Position numbers and translations under genes: made by a program. Positions 8,387 through 20,024 of a stretch of 35,046 nt of DNA are shown piece by piece (position 1 is the first letter of the stretch; every line of letters starts with the position of its first letter). The notes under the pieces are model-generated. The model made no database searches, was not told the origin of the DNA, and saw nothing but the letters and a program-made list of their open reading frames with translations. The stretch covers positions 1-35,046 of the forward strand of contig JADGJA010000162.1 of assembly GCA_027596035.1 (NCBI GenBank), given 5' to 3'. Source of the stretch: Thoreauomyces humboldtii (Eukaryota; Chytridiomycota; Chytridiomycetes; Spizellomycetales; Powellomycetaceae).

Positions 8387-11300
8387 TTATGATTGTTGCA
8401 GGTTTATGCCGTTGAAGACCACCACGGGTGGCTTCTCGCTGACCCGGGTCGTAGGCGACCCCATCCTGGGTCTCAAACGTGGTTCCGAAATCCGATCTAC
8501 CGCAACCCCGTCCACCGTCTGTCCTTCCTTCTCCACGTCCTCCTCCACGGTTCGGTCCACACCTGAACTGTCTTCCTCATCACCCTCAATCTCTTCCCCT
8601 TCTTCATCCCCGTCGACCGCCGGGGCGCCTTCCGTCTCCTCACCGGCAGCGAAGAGCTTCCTCGCATTGCGCACGAGGAATTCGATGACCGCGTTCTTTG
8701 CGGACGATTCTGCGAGATCCAATTGAGTCTCCTGCTCTTCTGGTCGGAGTAAGGATGGTCCAAATACGACCCCGATGTTGGTCGGCGTCATGAGGTTCTC
8801 CGTGCTGTGTTGTTGGATACTGGGGCAGGGGAGACAGAGTAAGATGTACACTCTCAACCGAGAGAAAGAACTCGTAAACTACCCGTACCGATCGAGGTGA
8901 AGGGCCAGATAAGCAAGCGTCGTCAAGTTGTTTGGCGGAAGGAGTTTGAGAAGTTCGACCACCTGTGTCATTGTCGCTCCTGGGTCGTCAGAGCCCCCTA
9001 AGTTCAAGAAAACCATCGTTTCCTGGTCAGTACCCCGATCACCTTCGTTTCCCTTTCTTCGAAATACACGTACGGAACACGGCCGTCCACGCGCTATAAA
9101 GCGTGGTTGTCAGGAGGGGGTCTGGCAAGTCACGGAAGAACTGTTTCAAGAGTGACGTGATCGCCGTAATGTCCACGTCGTGTGTTTCGGTCATCAAGTC
9201 AACGTCCTCTCCGCGTTCCACGGCAGCAAGGATCTTGTTGATCTGCGTGAGCGGGCCCGACTTGCGGTAGATGCCTTCGGCCGACATGCCTAAAGCGAGC
9301 AACGGTGTTCAATCAGAAGTCTAAAAACTAGAAGGCTCGTAGAGACCCGTACGACGGTAATACCTCGATATTCCACTGCTGCAATGCACTTGATGACGAT
9401 TTTGGGTACAGTACCACCTTCACGTTCCAGCAGTTTATCTAACGGGATTCCGAATGTTTGATGTGTCGCGTCTGTTGGAGCTATGAAGCCGCTGACATCA
9501 GCAAATGGAACTGCACGAGTTCTTACAAGGTGACATGCGCACCTGTGAAAAGAACAGAGGTGGGCTCGCCGTTGGATGCAAAGCACTGCCCAATGACACT
9601 TGGCGCGCACTTGTTATGACAGTGATATCCGCAGCCTAAACACTCCAATATCAGTAATCGGCGACATCCCGATCTTGAAAACGGTGGAGAAAGGTACCTT
9701 CGCAGCGTAATTCGCGACCCCACAGCTTGTCGTTGCAAAGATTGCATTTTCGTGGGGACCGGTATGAGTGAGGCTGGAAGGAGTGGGTCGGTCGCACGTC
9801 GTCGTTCTTGGGTGGGATTGGCGGAACCGCGCGGGTTAGGTCTCCATCTGTAAACAAAGCTTGTAAGAGCCCACTCGTATATATATCTTTCCAGTCAAAG
9901 GTGGGATCGTACCACTTTTAGAAACCGACTTGTTTTTGGCCCCAATCTTGAACATGTTCCCACCATACGTGAGTAAACTATTCCCGCTGCCTCCACCATC
10001 AGGAGCCCCATCTAGCCCCTGTGGTCCGAGAGCTTTCTGGGGTATGGCGTTCTTCAACTTCGTCTTCGTGGCCTTCAAATTTGTCTTCCAATCCTTTGTC
10101 CACTTATCGCGTCGGCCACCCGGTGAGCCGGCGCCAGCGCCAGCAAAAGTTGCGGAAAAGTCCAGAGCAGGTTCCGTAAGACGACGACTCGTCTCGGATG
10201 CGCGTCGGGCGTCCTCCCTTGGACCGAGGAGACGCGAGGGTGCGCGGGGTGGTGGCAGCGGTAGCCTCTTGGCGTCGCCAGTCGACCCCAGAGCGTCTCC
10301 GATGGAGACGGTACGGGCAAGCTCCTCCATCTCCGGATACGCGGTCCGCGGCGCGGCGTCGAGCTGCTCTGCGGACTGGATCAAGTCTTCGGAAATGTGG
10401 CGCCGGCTGACCTCGAGCTTGCGCGTCTCCTCGCGGAGATTGGTCATCTCGTCGTGTAGCGCTTCACGCTCTCTCCGCAACTCGGCTACTTCTCTACTCA
10501 TCCCTTCCCGTTGCGTTTGGAGCGCGGTAACGTCCGATCGGAAGCGTTCCTTAATCTGCGCTAGATCGTAGGATAGCTCGTTTGCTCGTCGCGAGTCGAT
10601 CTCGGATGCAGTTGCGGATCTGATGACAAGAAATCATGTTAGGATTAAAAACCACCCAAATCCCCTTCGATATTGAACATACACAGCTTCATCGCGTCCT
10701 ACACGATTTTCAGCAAGTTCACCAAGCTCCAGGGCAAGCGCCTGGCGCTTCGATTCCAGTTCCGTCACTTCTTTCTGACTGGCATCCCGTTGCGTTTGCA
10801 GAAACTGAACCTCGCGACTCAAACGTTCCAGCTGTGCTTCGCTCCGGGCACGTTGCGTCTCGGCTCTCGTGACTTCGGCCAGTTGAGCTTGAAGTGCCAT
10901 GACGCGAGCCTCGGCCCCGTGTCTCCGTGCCGTCTCGGAAGCCTGAGCCTGCGCGAGTTGCCGGAACTCTTCGACCGCCTTCTTGCTGGTAGCCTTTTCG
11001 TAAAGTGTAACGAGGTGAGCATGTATCTGCCTATGCCCTCGTACCACAAAACGGTCTAACCTTAAACTTAGCCATGTTTGCTTCCGAGGTCGAAAGCTGC
11101 CGACTCCGGTCTTCCAGTTCCCTTTCGAGCTGCAAGACGTATTCATCACGCGTGATACCAGAAATACTAGCCAAGGAGGATGCTGCACTGCCATCTGACG
11201 TTGCAGCCGTCAATCTTCCATGTCGTACCACTGAATCTTCAGAATTCCACGATAGCTACCTTTGGTGAGTCCTCTTCCCGTGGGCCTTGGAGGTACTTCC

Positions 11301-12125
11301 GGCAGATCGTCGAGACTGTCCGCTGACGCAGACCGTGTGCTTCTCTCGCAGTCCGTACACCAGAGTTTCTGCAAGACAGGAGGCGTCACCCAGTCTGCGT
11401 GAGGGTTTGATAGCGCAGACTGCTGGGTTCTCACATCATCGACATGGACGAACGACCCATCCCCGATCGGATTGTTGCACTGAGCGCATCGAAAGCAATC
11501 CGTATGGTACGTGTCATCCCCCGTCGTCAAGGCTTCCTCCTGCAATTTCATGGGAACGTTGATCAGTGACTGCCAGGCTCCCAAGCCCCAAGTCGTTCCG
11601 CAAATCCTACCAGAATAGGTTCCCCGCAACCTTTGCACTTGTAAGCACAATCTACGCAGAGTGCCTGAACGTAGGAAGAGACAACCTATGAGCTCGGAAC
11701 TTTCATTGTCGAGGTGCATGCCTCCGTCGCATTCCCACACCCATTCCCCTTCTCAACCCCATGGCCTCTTGCATACCCGCCCTCACAACCACCAACACCC
11801 ACCCTTCTGTCATCGGGTCTTGCAAAACCCTTCTCTCACAAGGCGAGCAAATAAAAGAGAGGTACCCTCACCTCACTCTCACCTTGCCGTCCTCCTCCAA
11901 CAAGACCACGTTGTTCTCGAAATCGATGGGAGACCTGCATTTGGAGCACTTGAAGCAAGCGGCGTGGAACAACGAACCCGAGAAGTTGACCATGGCCGAT
12001 CCGTGACCTTCCACTGGATTTCCTTTCGCGTCTACCAACGTCACCCGACCGCATCCCACGCAGGGCGAGTTGACGTCGGGTTCTGCGTCGTCCATCGGAG
12101 GGTTGCGTTGGAGGTTTTGGTGCAA
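8387..12125 (-). CDS. RhoGAP with two LIM domains, coiled coil and C1 domain (Rga3-like)
   Basis: I built 13 exons: 11883-12125, 11611-11664, 11435-11539, 11297-11368, 11061-11255, 10683-11026, 9913-10619, 9698-9847, 9543-9635, 9364-9480, 9074-9289, 8889-8997, 8387-8819 (about 945 aa). LIM1 starts at CVGCG (Cys22) and LIM2 at YKCKGCGEPIL, ending LWCTDCERS. A long coiled coil (about residues 160-430) and a basic Ser-rich linker follow. A C1 zinc finger has HSYRSPRKCNLC...CGYHCHNKC (about 600-642). The RhoGAP domain runs from FGIPLDKLL, with arginine finger GIYRKSG (Arg near 702), to NLMTPTNIGVVFGPSLLR, then an acidic tail. This matches S. pombe Rga3, which controls Cdc42/Rho-type GTPases at growth sites. 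The introns near 11256-11296 (41 nt) and 11027-11060 (34 nt, or 67 nt with an AAG acceptor) are the uncertain joins. Confidence 0.92.
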
Positions 12126-12261
12126 TATGACTTTTTGAAAAGAAACGCCCTGGGGAGATGAGGGCCTCCCTCTTGTAAAAGATTGTGGTTCGTCGGGCCT
12201 GTGGGGTTTCCAGGTGAGGTTATGAGCACAGGAAGCGAACGGTCAAGATGGGGGAGGCGCG
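12126..12261. promoter_or_regulatory. Short divergent promoter, RhoGAP / UBP8
   Basis: Only 136 nt separate the proposed start codons of the divergent RhoGAP (ATG 12123-12125, minus) and UBP8 (ATG 12262-12264, plus), so they must share regulatory DNA. If UBP8 starts at the later ATG 12364 the gap is 238 nt. No specific factor site is recognisable. Confidence 0.5.
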
Positions 12262-14812
12262 ATGCTGCAAATGTATGCGAAGTGGCGAGCGGCAGGGAAC
12301 AACAACCAAGAATACAACGGGAACGGTCGTGCTCTGCGGTCGCCTTGTACACTTGACAAGGACATGCCGAGGCCAATTGTCAAACCAGCGCGAAGGCCGA
12401 GCACAAACTTGAAGCAGCAGCAGCATGCAGCTGCTCATGACGTGGACCTCATGTGCGCTTCTCCGTTTGGAGTTCACCGAGCGGCGCACGACGCTCAGTT
12501 CCACGGCTGCCCGCACCTGGCGGCCATCAAGACGCTAGCAACACCTTCAGCCTCCTCGTTCCCACCACCGGCCAACCAGCTAGCGCCAGCGGCTCAGGAA
12601 CTTATCGCAAACTACCGCAGCTGCATCCGCTACTCTCTGTCCTATCGAAATCGGTCCCAGCTCCACGTGAATCGAAAGAACAAACAGTTCAAGATCATGT
12701 GTCAGCTGGACGACGAAGAGGAGCGTGTGCCAGTCACGGAAAACATCAAGAAGCGAAAGAGGAGCCTCGGCTGGATGGACAAGGAGATTCACTTTGTCGA
12801 AAAGCTGCCGATGCCATCCTGCAGCCTATGCAGCGCGACCGGATCGGTCAACCGTCTCCACGCTTGTCTCGAGTGTGTCTTTCTCGGATGCTCGCAGTCT
12901 CCCGTCGGTTCCGCAGGTGTGATCAAGACAGACGAACCCGCTGGCGGAAAACGTCTTCCACCCCACGTCAGTCACATGCAGGAGCACGCGAGGGACAGGG
13001 CCCACGCCTTTTCCATGGATTGGCTGACCTGCGGTGTTTTCTGCGCGCTCTGTCGGGACTATGTTTTTGACGCGGATCTAGAGCGTATGCTTCAGTCGGA
13101 GCAGGAGCGTATCGACGAGATGATCTCCAAAATCAAGGAGCCAAACGTGAAGAGGCCTCGACTGGCCAGCTGGATCCCATCGTGCATGGAAGTCGATGCG
13201 ATTCAATCAGGATCCACTCTTGCTGGCTGTTCGGCCCTGCGTGGATTCCTCAATCTTGGAAACACCTGTTTCATGAATGCCATCCTTCAGGCCATGGTCC
13301 ATAATCCAGTGTTGAAGTTCTATTTTCTAAGCGACAAACATAGCCGATTGACTTGTTCGAAGCAGGATCCCCACTGTATGGCCTGCCATATGGACGCGGT
13401 GTTCCAAGAGTTTTACGCAGGGGACAAGAAACCTTACGGTCCAGCTTCCTTCCTGCACGCTATGTGGATGTCACAGAAGCAAATGGCGGGCTACTCGCAG
13501 CAGGATGCTCACGAGTTTTTCATCTCGCTGGCGAATCAGATGCATAACAACTGCTCCAGTGAGTTACTTTCATTCCAGAAAATATATTGTCCAACGCTGA
13601 TCGGGGGTTTTCGGTGCGGCGAGCCCAAGATGGCCCAAATGGCGATTGCTCGTGCATAGTTCACCAAACTTTTGCAGGCCTTCTGCAGTCCGACGTTACG
13701 TGCTCACACTGTAATGCTGTGTCGACTGCCTATGATCCGATACTTGATCTGTCTCTTGAGGTCAAGCGCCGGCCGACGAAAGCACCGACCAAAAAGCAAA
13801 ACCTGGAGGCGGCGGCAGCTGCTGGCGATCCGGTATCAGCAGCTACGCCAGTCCCGCCATCACCAGCGCTCCCGGTTCCATCCAACTTGAGCCATCCGTT
13901 GCCACCCAAATCGGAACCCTTGGGTGGCCCTCCAGCGGTACCTCGTACGCATGCTGCAGCAATCGCTGTAGCAACCGCGCCTTCCGTCGTGAAAGCCAAA
14001 ATGAGCAAAAGTCGAGATCCACTTGACGCTTGCACTCTCTTGGAGTGTCTCGAGCGGTATACAGTACCCGAGAAGCTGAGTGAATACACCTGCGGAAGCT
14101 GTAGCAAGAGTCATGAAGCCACCAAGCAGATCTCGGTCAAGCTCCTTCCACCCATCCTCTCCATCCAGCTGAAAAGGTTCGAACATTCAGCGAAGAACCA
14201 GAGCAGCAAGATCGAGACGGTCGTCAAAGTTCCCGCAGACCTAGACATGACACCATACACGACTCGTGCCATCAAACTGAGGAGCAGGCTCCGACCGATG
14301 AGCGGTTCCGGCGCAGGAGCGGCCAGGAAGAGCAGTGCGGGAATGTCGAAGGGTGCGGATGGATCGACACCCATGGACGGCATCCCCGCGCACATGTACA
14401 GCCTGTTTGCGGTCATCAGTCATACGGGGAAGCTCGAGACCGGTCACTACACCACGTATGCGGGGGAACGTGACAGGGTATGGACGAAGTGATATTTCTG
14501 ATGAGTTTTGCTTCGTCAACCACCGTGAACGCTTTGACTGCTGATTACCCTTCCTCCTTTGCAGTGGTTCGCCTTTGACGTCCACAACGTTACCCTTGCG
14601 AAACAGAAGGATGTATTGGAAGGCAACGGGTGCGTATTCGGCGCGCCTTTTGACTGTTTTGCTCTACTTTATCTTGAGCATATCTGTTTTCGCCATGCCT
14701 TTTTGACAGGTACATGTGCTTTTACATCCGCAAGGGCTATCAATATCCGCTCAGCAAACGTGCGCTACCGGCGTCCTTGGACTCGTCCCCGGCTGCTTCG
14801 CCGTCATCGTGA
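12262..14812 (+). CDS. UBP8: Ubp8-like ubiquitin hydrolase of the SAGA complex
   Basis: Exons 12262-13558, 13630-14477, 14565-14629 and 14710-14812 give about 770 aa. A zf-UBP finger lies at about residues 83-270: CPHL, then CSLC (from Cys187), CLEC, the HMQEHARDRAH region and CGVFCALC. The USP domain begins FLNLGNTCFMNAILQ with catalytic Cys about 336, has YSQQDAHEFF and CSCIVHQTFAGLLQSDVTC, a structural-zinc CSHC/CGSC pair, and TGHYTTYAG with catalytic His about 705. Family role: removes ubiquitin from histone H2B inside SAGA. The first intron's acceptor is AAG at 13629 (or GAG at 13623); no YAG is available without losing conserved sequence. An Ala/Pro-rich insert sits near 13790-13990. 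The start is uncertain because the N terminus before the finger is low-complexity. Confidence 0.93.
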
Positions 14813-15317
14813 ATCATGTTTCTGTTGTTTTCGTGCTCGACCTGTCTCTCGGTGTGCGCTCTGTTGTATGGCGTAACAAACGGAACCCTGAGAGCCCTAC
14901 ATGTGTGATCACTCAAGGCGCGGAAACGCAAGTCCCGCCGCGACGTATTTGCGATGGAAGGGTGCAACGTTGTGGGAACTTCGCGAAGATGAGTTCTTTC
15001 CATGTTTTCTTTCCAGAAGTACAGTACTTTAGCGTCAGGAGGATTGAAACATGGAAAACGGCTGCTGGCTGCGCAGCCAGCTACCTTCACATGCCAACTG
15101 CACGCCTGGGCGCGGCGGCGTATGGAGTTACAAGTACTGCACTGTACACTAGTTCGAAGAAAAAAGAAGGGTTCTCTCCCACCCCTCGGGGTACTGGACC
15201 CAAAAGGGGACAGGAAGAGCAGAGGCTCAGGGAAGATGCCGACCAAGGGCAAGCAGGATTGCCATATCGCAGACATTGATTCAAGCAAGCAAAAACTACA
15301 AGACGGACAACAATGCC
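14813..15317. other. Intergenic region between convergent UBP8 and SARAF genes
   Basis: These 505 nt lie between two stops and should carry both 3' UTRs. Apart from the palindrome at 15064-15081 I see no structured feature. Frames here are short and lack domain signal. Confidence 0.5.
15064..15081. repeat. Perfect 18-bp palindrome
   Basis: GCTGGCTGCGCAGCCAGC reads identically on both strands with no spacer. It sits in the 3'-3' intergenic region of UBP8 and SARAF. It could be a protein-binding dyad or an RNA hairpin in a 3' UTR; its function is unknown. Confidence 0.7.
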
Positions 15318-16734
15318 CTAACGACGCTTGGTACCGCCATACCCAACACTGGTCCTCACGTTATCCGACGAGGAGGACGACGATCCTGCATCGAACGTAG
15401 ACGACGACGAACCAGCCGCATAATCAGGCGCGGATGGACGGGTACGAGGGGACCTCCGACGTTCCTGTTCGTCCCGGAACGTGTCCTGCATGCGGGGTTC
15501 GGGTCGACTGTTCATGCGAGATCGAGCCGCGAGTAGACCTCCGAGACCGAGGCCGCCCAAGAACGTGTTGGAATTGAAGAACGAAGACGAATGGGAGGAA
15601 TGGGATGAGGGGGAGGTGTAGGGCGGTGGGTCGTCGTAAGGTGAAGGGTAACCGGGTCCATCGTTGCCGCCACCGCCCCCGCTCCCATTGGATCGGTGGG
15701 TACCGCGGTTGGCCGGTCGGTTCGCCCGAGTGCACGTCTGGTATACACTGGAAGAGGAATGAGTACATAGGATTCTTAGGTCCGGATGCACTCCCCTGTC
15801 TCACCTATAGGTAAAGAGTCCTGCCACAGTAAGCCACAAGGCTCGCACCATGCTGAAGGCCGACGTCGAGGAAGGTTCTCGAGATGCTAAAAGACGGGAG
15901 ATTTGAATGAGCCTAGGCGTTGATGGGGCCGTCGATCACGACATAACCAGGAGATCGTGACGTACGTCTCCAACGTACAGTCTTCGGGGTAGAATTGGGA
16001 GTCCCTCATGGAACCGAACAGGAGCGAGAATGGGAACCTGTTCGCACCGGGAATCCACGACAGGATGGCGTTGCCCGGAATGAGCGCACCAAGCCCGAAA
16101 GGCAGGAGAGATTTGATCCACGGGATGAGACCCGAGATCGAGTCGGGAGCTGTGGTCGACGTGGACGTTCGACTGCGGGTTCGGGGGTAGGAGTTGGCAT
16201 TGGCGCCTTTCGCATTCTGAGAACGCTGCTGCTCTTGCTCTTCAAACCACTTTGGTGTCCGATGCAAGGTGTACTCTAGCCCACAAGATCCTGAGCAGGA
16301 AGCATCCGCATGAGTTCATCGAAACGTGACTCGGCAGGAGGAAGCGGAAACTTACCGGCCAAGATGTAGGGATCGTCAGGATAGTCAAAGCCCTCACAGG
16401 AGACTTCGGTGGTGCCCAGTTTGTAAAGGTCCAGTAGCTCAGCTTCGCATCGCCACTGCGGCTCCCCCCTGTTCATTCCGATCTGACGACACTGGACGAC
16501 CTCGGGATGCACGTCTCTGCAAGCGTCGCCGCCAACGCATTTGATCTGCTGGACAGGTGATGATCGTGAACCTGTCGTCTTGCGACCCTTGTACAAGGTG
16601 AGGACCTGAACGTCCTTGATGGGAACCCTGTCCTGCCTCCGCGATGCAGCGAGAGTGGGAGGTGCTGTGATGATGGACAGCAGGAGGCCGAGCAGGAAGG
16701 GCAAGAATATCAGACGCCGAACGCTGGATGACAT
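15318..16734 (-). CDS. SARAF: SARAF/TMEM66-family ER membrane protein
   Basis: Exons 16356-16734, 15979-16290, 15805-15886 and 15318-15747 give 400 aa. A signal peptide spans residues 1-29 (RRLIFLPFLLGLLLSII). The luminal SARAF domain follows: VLTLYKGRKTTGSRSSPVQQ, CVGGDAC, VQCRQIGMNRGEPQWRCEAE, VSCEGFDYPDDPYIL and SCGLEYTL, whose cysteines match the animal protein. A transmembrane helix (VRALWLTVAGLFTYSVY) leads to a cytosolic tail rich in Ser/Pro/Gly with YPSPYDDPPPYTSP, and the end TSVGYGGTKRR resembles the animal SARAF C terminus. In animals SARAF sits in the ER and damps store-operated calcium entry through STIM/Orai. A luminal Ser/Thr-rich insertion is fungal-specific. The exon 2/3 donor could be one of two overlapping GTACGT sites. 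Confidence 0.92.
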
Positions 16735-17770
16735 GCTAGACCGTGAAGACTTCAGCGGGTTTTGAGGTGTTCAGTGAATACAAGCTGTTTTCTTAAACGG
16801 GGTACCCGACCGATTGAACCTGGGAGGACGGTGCGCACACCGCCTACGTGTGTGCGTCACGGAAGTGCCACGTCGTCACTGTGGCTATGTGCCTTCATAT
16901 CACGTGAATCAATTGACAAGCCTCCGGACAGTGTTTGCTGGCGCTGTGCTCCCCCGCGACTTTTCTTGCAAACAGTCATGGCTTTCTCACGCTCCTGATA
17001 GGGGCGTTGCGTGCTCGAGTCCATGGCACGCCTCACAACCCCTGGGAGGACGGTTCCCCAACCTTTCGAGACAAGGCGGTCTGCAATCTTCAAGTCTTGG
17101 ATGGACTTCGAAAGCCTCAGATGTGTGACTGCGCCACCACCATGCGCCAGACAGAAAAAAAGGCAAAGGCTGTGAAAAAATGTATAAAGCAGCGGCCTCC
17201 CCCCGTTCCCCCGTCGCTATCTTGTCCAAAAGTTCCCACGGCTTTATCACAGAAGGGCCCCCGCGCTGCGAAGCGTCCTTACATGAGCTCTTCTGTAAAC
17301 AAGTCGTGAAGATGGACATGGGGAACTCCCTCTTGCACCGAACCTGAACAAGGCGAGGTCGAGAAGCCTCCCCTGCTTGCCCGGTTTAGCAGACTTCGCC
17401 AATGCGTGCTTTTCCCTATCAGGAGAAACGCAGGCTTGCGGGCGGTTGTTGGAGAAGTTTGAGCCGAGCGTACATACATCGACATGTGAGATGGTTCCCG
17501 TTCCCTGCGGAAAGATGAAGCCGTCGAGTGCGCATGTGATCGAGGATCAATGGGTTCATCTGTCAACCTGAAGGACTGGGAAATGCCCAAAGCCTTGTGC
17601 TATGGCCGTTCATTCTTCACACGCTGAGAGCTATTGCCTTATGGTCACTCGGGTTTTGCAGGAGTTGGCGATGGCACACTTGTCCGAGAGTCCGAAACCC
17701 ATCGTCGTCATCTTTGCCATCGATTTCCTCATGTTCCGTTTTACACATTTCCGCAACTTCCCACGACAAC
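16735..17770. other. Long divergent intergenic region (SARAF / ABHD11)
   Basis: These 1036 nt lie between two divergent starts. They contain a palindromic TCACGTGA at 16900-16907, an E-box of the type bound by Cbf1/bHLH factors. Open frames (for example 17279-17590 minus, 17377-17571 plus) are mutually overlapping, have no family signal and weak codon bias, so I call no gene. Confidence 0.45.
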
Positions 17771-18837
17771 ATGTTTCGGAGCATAGGATTGCAATGTGCA
17801 CATCATCACGTACCACTTCTTCAACCACACCGTCCGTTCTCAACCATAAATCCCTCCATCCCCATCCTCCACTATGAACACCACCGACCATCAGTCACTC
17901 CCATCGCACCCACCTCCACCCTCCCACCGCCCAGTCCGATCGTGATCCTCCACGGTCTATTCGGAAGCAAACAGAACTGGCGCTCCCTCTCCAAGCTCCT
18001 CGCCAACAGGATGCAAACCGACGTGTACGCCCTGGACCTCCGAAACCACGGCGACTCGTTCCACAGCGCTTCCCACTCGTACCCCCTCATGACGGAGGAT
18101 CTGGAACGGTTCCTGGACGCGCGAGGGATGGACAGGGTCAATCTGGTGGGACATTCGATGGGCGGGAAGGTGGTCATGAACTTTGCGCTCAAGGAGGAGG
18201 CGAGGGAGAGGTTGGAAAACCTTGTGGTCGTGGATATGTCTCCAGCCGCTCAGAACCTTGCCAGCGAGTTCGGGAGTTACATACAGGCTATGAAGAGGGT
18301 CCTGGACGTGGGTGTCACTACGAAGGATCAGGCGGACGGGATATTGGCTCAGTCTATCGATGTAAGTCTATTGTCGCGTCTTTCCGGGATGCAATGGAAA
18401 TAGCGGTCATCTGACCATCCTTCTGTCACAGTCGCTATCACTCCGTCAGTTCATCCTCACCAACCTGCGCAAAGTGCCCGGCGACTCCCAGATGAGCTTT
18501 CGGATCAACCTTCCAGTGCTCGAAGAATCCCTCAACGGTTTGTGGAAGTTTCCCGTGAAAGAAGGCCAGGCTCAGTACGATGGTCCGACCCTGTTCATCG
18601 GTGGAAAGAAGGCCAACTACATCACCGAGAAGACGAAACCTGTGATTCGACGGTACTTCCCGAAAGCGATCATCGAAGAACTAGACGCTGGACATTGGTA
18701 AGGACGTTTTTCCCTGTGGAAAGCAACGAAACGACCTGCGCGCACGGCGCTTACCCTTCTCCGTCCCGTCTGAAAGGGTGCACGCTGAGAAGCCGCAAGA
18801 ATTCGTAAATCTCGTCACCAAGTTTTTGGGAAGGTAG
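17771..18837 (+). CDS. IMO32: Mitochondrial alpha/beta hydrolase of the ABHD11/Imo32 family
   Basis: Exons 17771-18361, 18432-18697 and 18777-18837 give 305 aa. The first in-frame ATG (17771) begins an Arg/His-containing, acid-poor leader typical of mitochondrial import. The hydrolase core shows VILHGLFGSKQNWRSL (oxyanion region), ALDLRNHGDS, the nucleophile elbow LVGHSMGGKVVM (Ser129) and VVDMSPA, typical of the ABHD11 family. The catalytic His (about 285) is in AGHWVHAEKP, and this invariant segment is split by intron 2. That intron runs GTAAGG..GAAAG, so its 3' splice site is AAG; no other acceptor keeps the frame. Family role: serine hydrolase in the mitochondrial matrix; human ABHD11 protects 2-oxoglutarate dehydrogenase lipoylation. 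Confidence 0.93.
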
Positions 18838-19018
18838 CCCACGATCGGGAGCTAGAGCGCGCAACCGACCATTGGGAGAAACATACTACTCTGGATTAGT
18901 CTAGTCTCGCGGTGCAGAAAGATTTAAGAGCGTATGTCGAACGCTTAATAGAAAGCTCGGGAGTCGTCGTAGAATAAACGAGTCCCCCAACCCCACACTT
19001 TCAGACGGGCCAGTTCCG

Positions 19019-19791
19019 TCACACCCTCCCCATCACCCCAACGACAGCTTTCGAGACGACGGGCGCCAGCGCCTCGTCCTCAGCACACCCACAATCCCAC
19101 GCCTCTGCCACCTTCGCACAGTCGAACTGCGACTTCTTCAACCTTTCGTTCACTACATTATGCACCACGCACGCCCACTCCGACACGGCGATACGGTCCG
19201 TCACGACGGGTGGATGTTTTTCCAACACCGTCTTGAAATGTCTCGCGCTATCGTTTACATGACGGGGAAAGCCATTGTTAAGCAGGGTTTGCTGAATTCG
19301 CTTCGCCGGTTAGTTTTCTCTCTTACCAGTCACCGCAAGGGTAGAGCCTAGCGAAGAGGTAGATGAAATCCGACATGGCGTCCTGCTCATCCTGGTGAGG
19401 TTCCATCGGGAACTTTCCTGCCATGGTATGGAGGACCCTCCAAGCAGCTCTACCTAGCTCCGCCCTTTTCAAAAAAAACCCCCGGCCAAACGGTCAGTCT
19501 ACGGAATCCCAGGAATCCCCCAACTGTCATAGCTCACTTGATGGTCTCGTTTCCCATCTTACTCATGACCACGGCTCCTGGCATCCTCTTCGGTGGGGTT
19601 GTCTGGGTGTGGGAAGTTCCATCGAGACGTAATGCTTCTTGCGGTGTGGACAGGGAGGAGGAGCCTGAGGGCAAGGACGAGGTAGTGGAAGAGGATGTGT
19701 AGGACGGGGAGAGGGAGATGACCAGGATTCCGGTGAAGAAGAGCGCAATGACGACGATGAAGGACTTTGTACGGAAGCTTGGCTTTGGCAT
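19019..19791 (-). CDS. ERV2: Erv2-like FAD-linked sulfhydryl oxidase
   Basis: Exons 19538-19791, 19327-19464 and 19019-19247 give 206 aa. An N-terminal membrane anchor (FIVVIALFFTGILVISL) is followed by a Ser/Thr-rich stalk, suggesting an ER-lumenal type II protein. The ALR/Erv fold begins ELGRAAWRVLHTMAGKFP, with the active-site CxxC in YPCGDC (split by intron 2), the FAD-binding HNVVNERL motif and a C-terminal DCGC, the shuttle cysteine pair position seen in yeast Erv2. Family role: oxidises protein thiols with oxygen to make disulfides in the ER. Intron 1 ends in GAAAAG, an AAG acceptor; other AGs give stops. The mitochondrial paralog Erv1 is less likely because of the membrane anchor. Confidence 0.93.
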
Positions 19792-20024
19792 TGTTTTGTT
19801 GACGAAATGTCTCGGTCAACGCTTCTTTACGAAGTCGCAAAAACGCCGAAACGCGGAGAGACGACCAGCGACCGGTCCGAACAGACCGGACAATAATATG
19901 TGTGTCATACACTAGAGTCATAATGTGCAGTTGCAGGCAAAAAGACAAGTGCAGCAAGGGAAAGGCAGGAGAGAACATGTCATTGCACGACGATTTGCCG
20001 GCGGGAGAGGACCTGGGAGCTTCT

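Noticed and set aside
12453..13070. 205-aa frame inside UBP8
   Set aside because: Same strand but another frame; the UBP8 frame here codes the zf-UBP finger, so this is a shadow.
17279..17590. 103-aa minus-strand frame in the SARAF/ABHD11 intergenic region
   Set aside because: It overlaps a plus-strand frame and has no recognisable motif, signal peptide or coherent splice extension.
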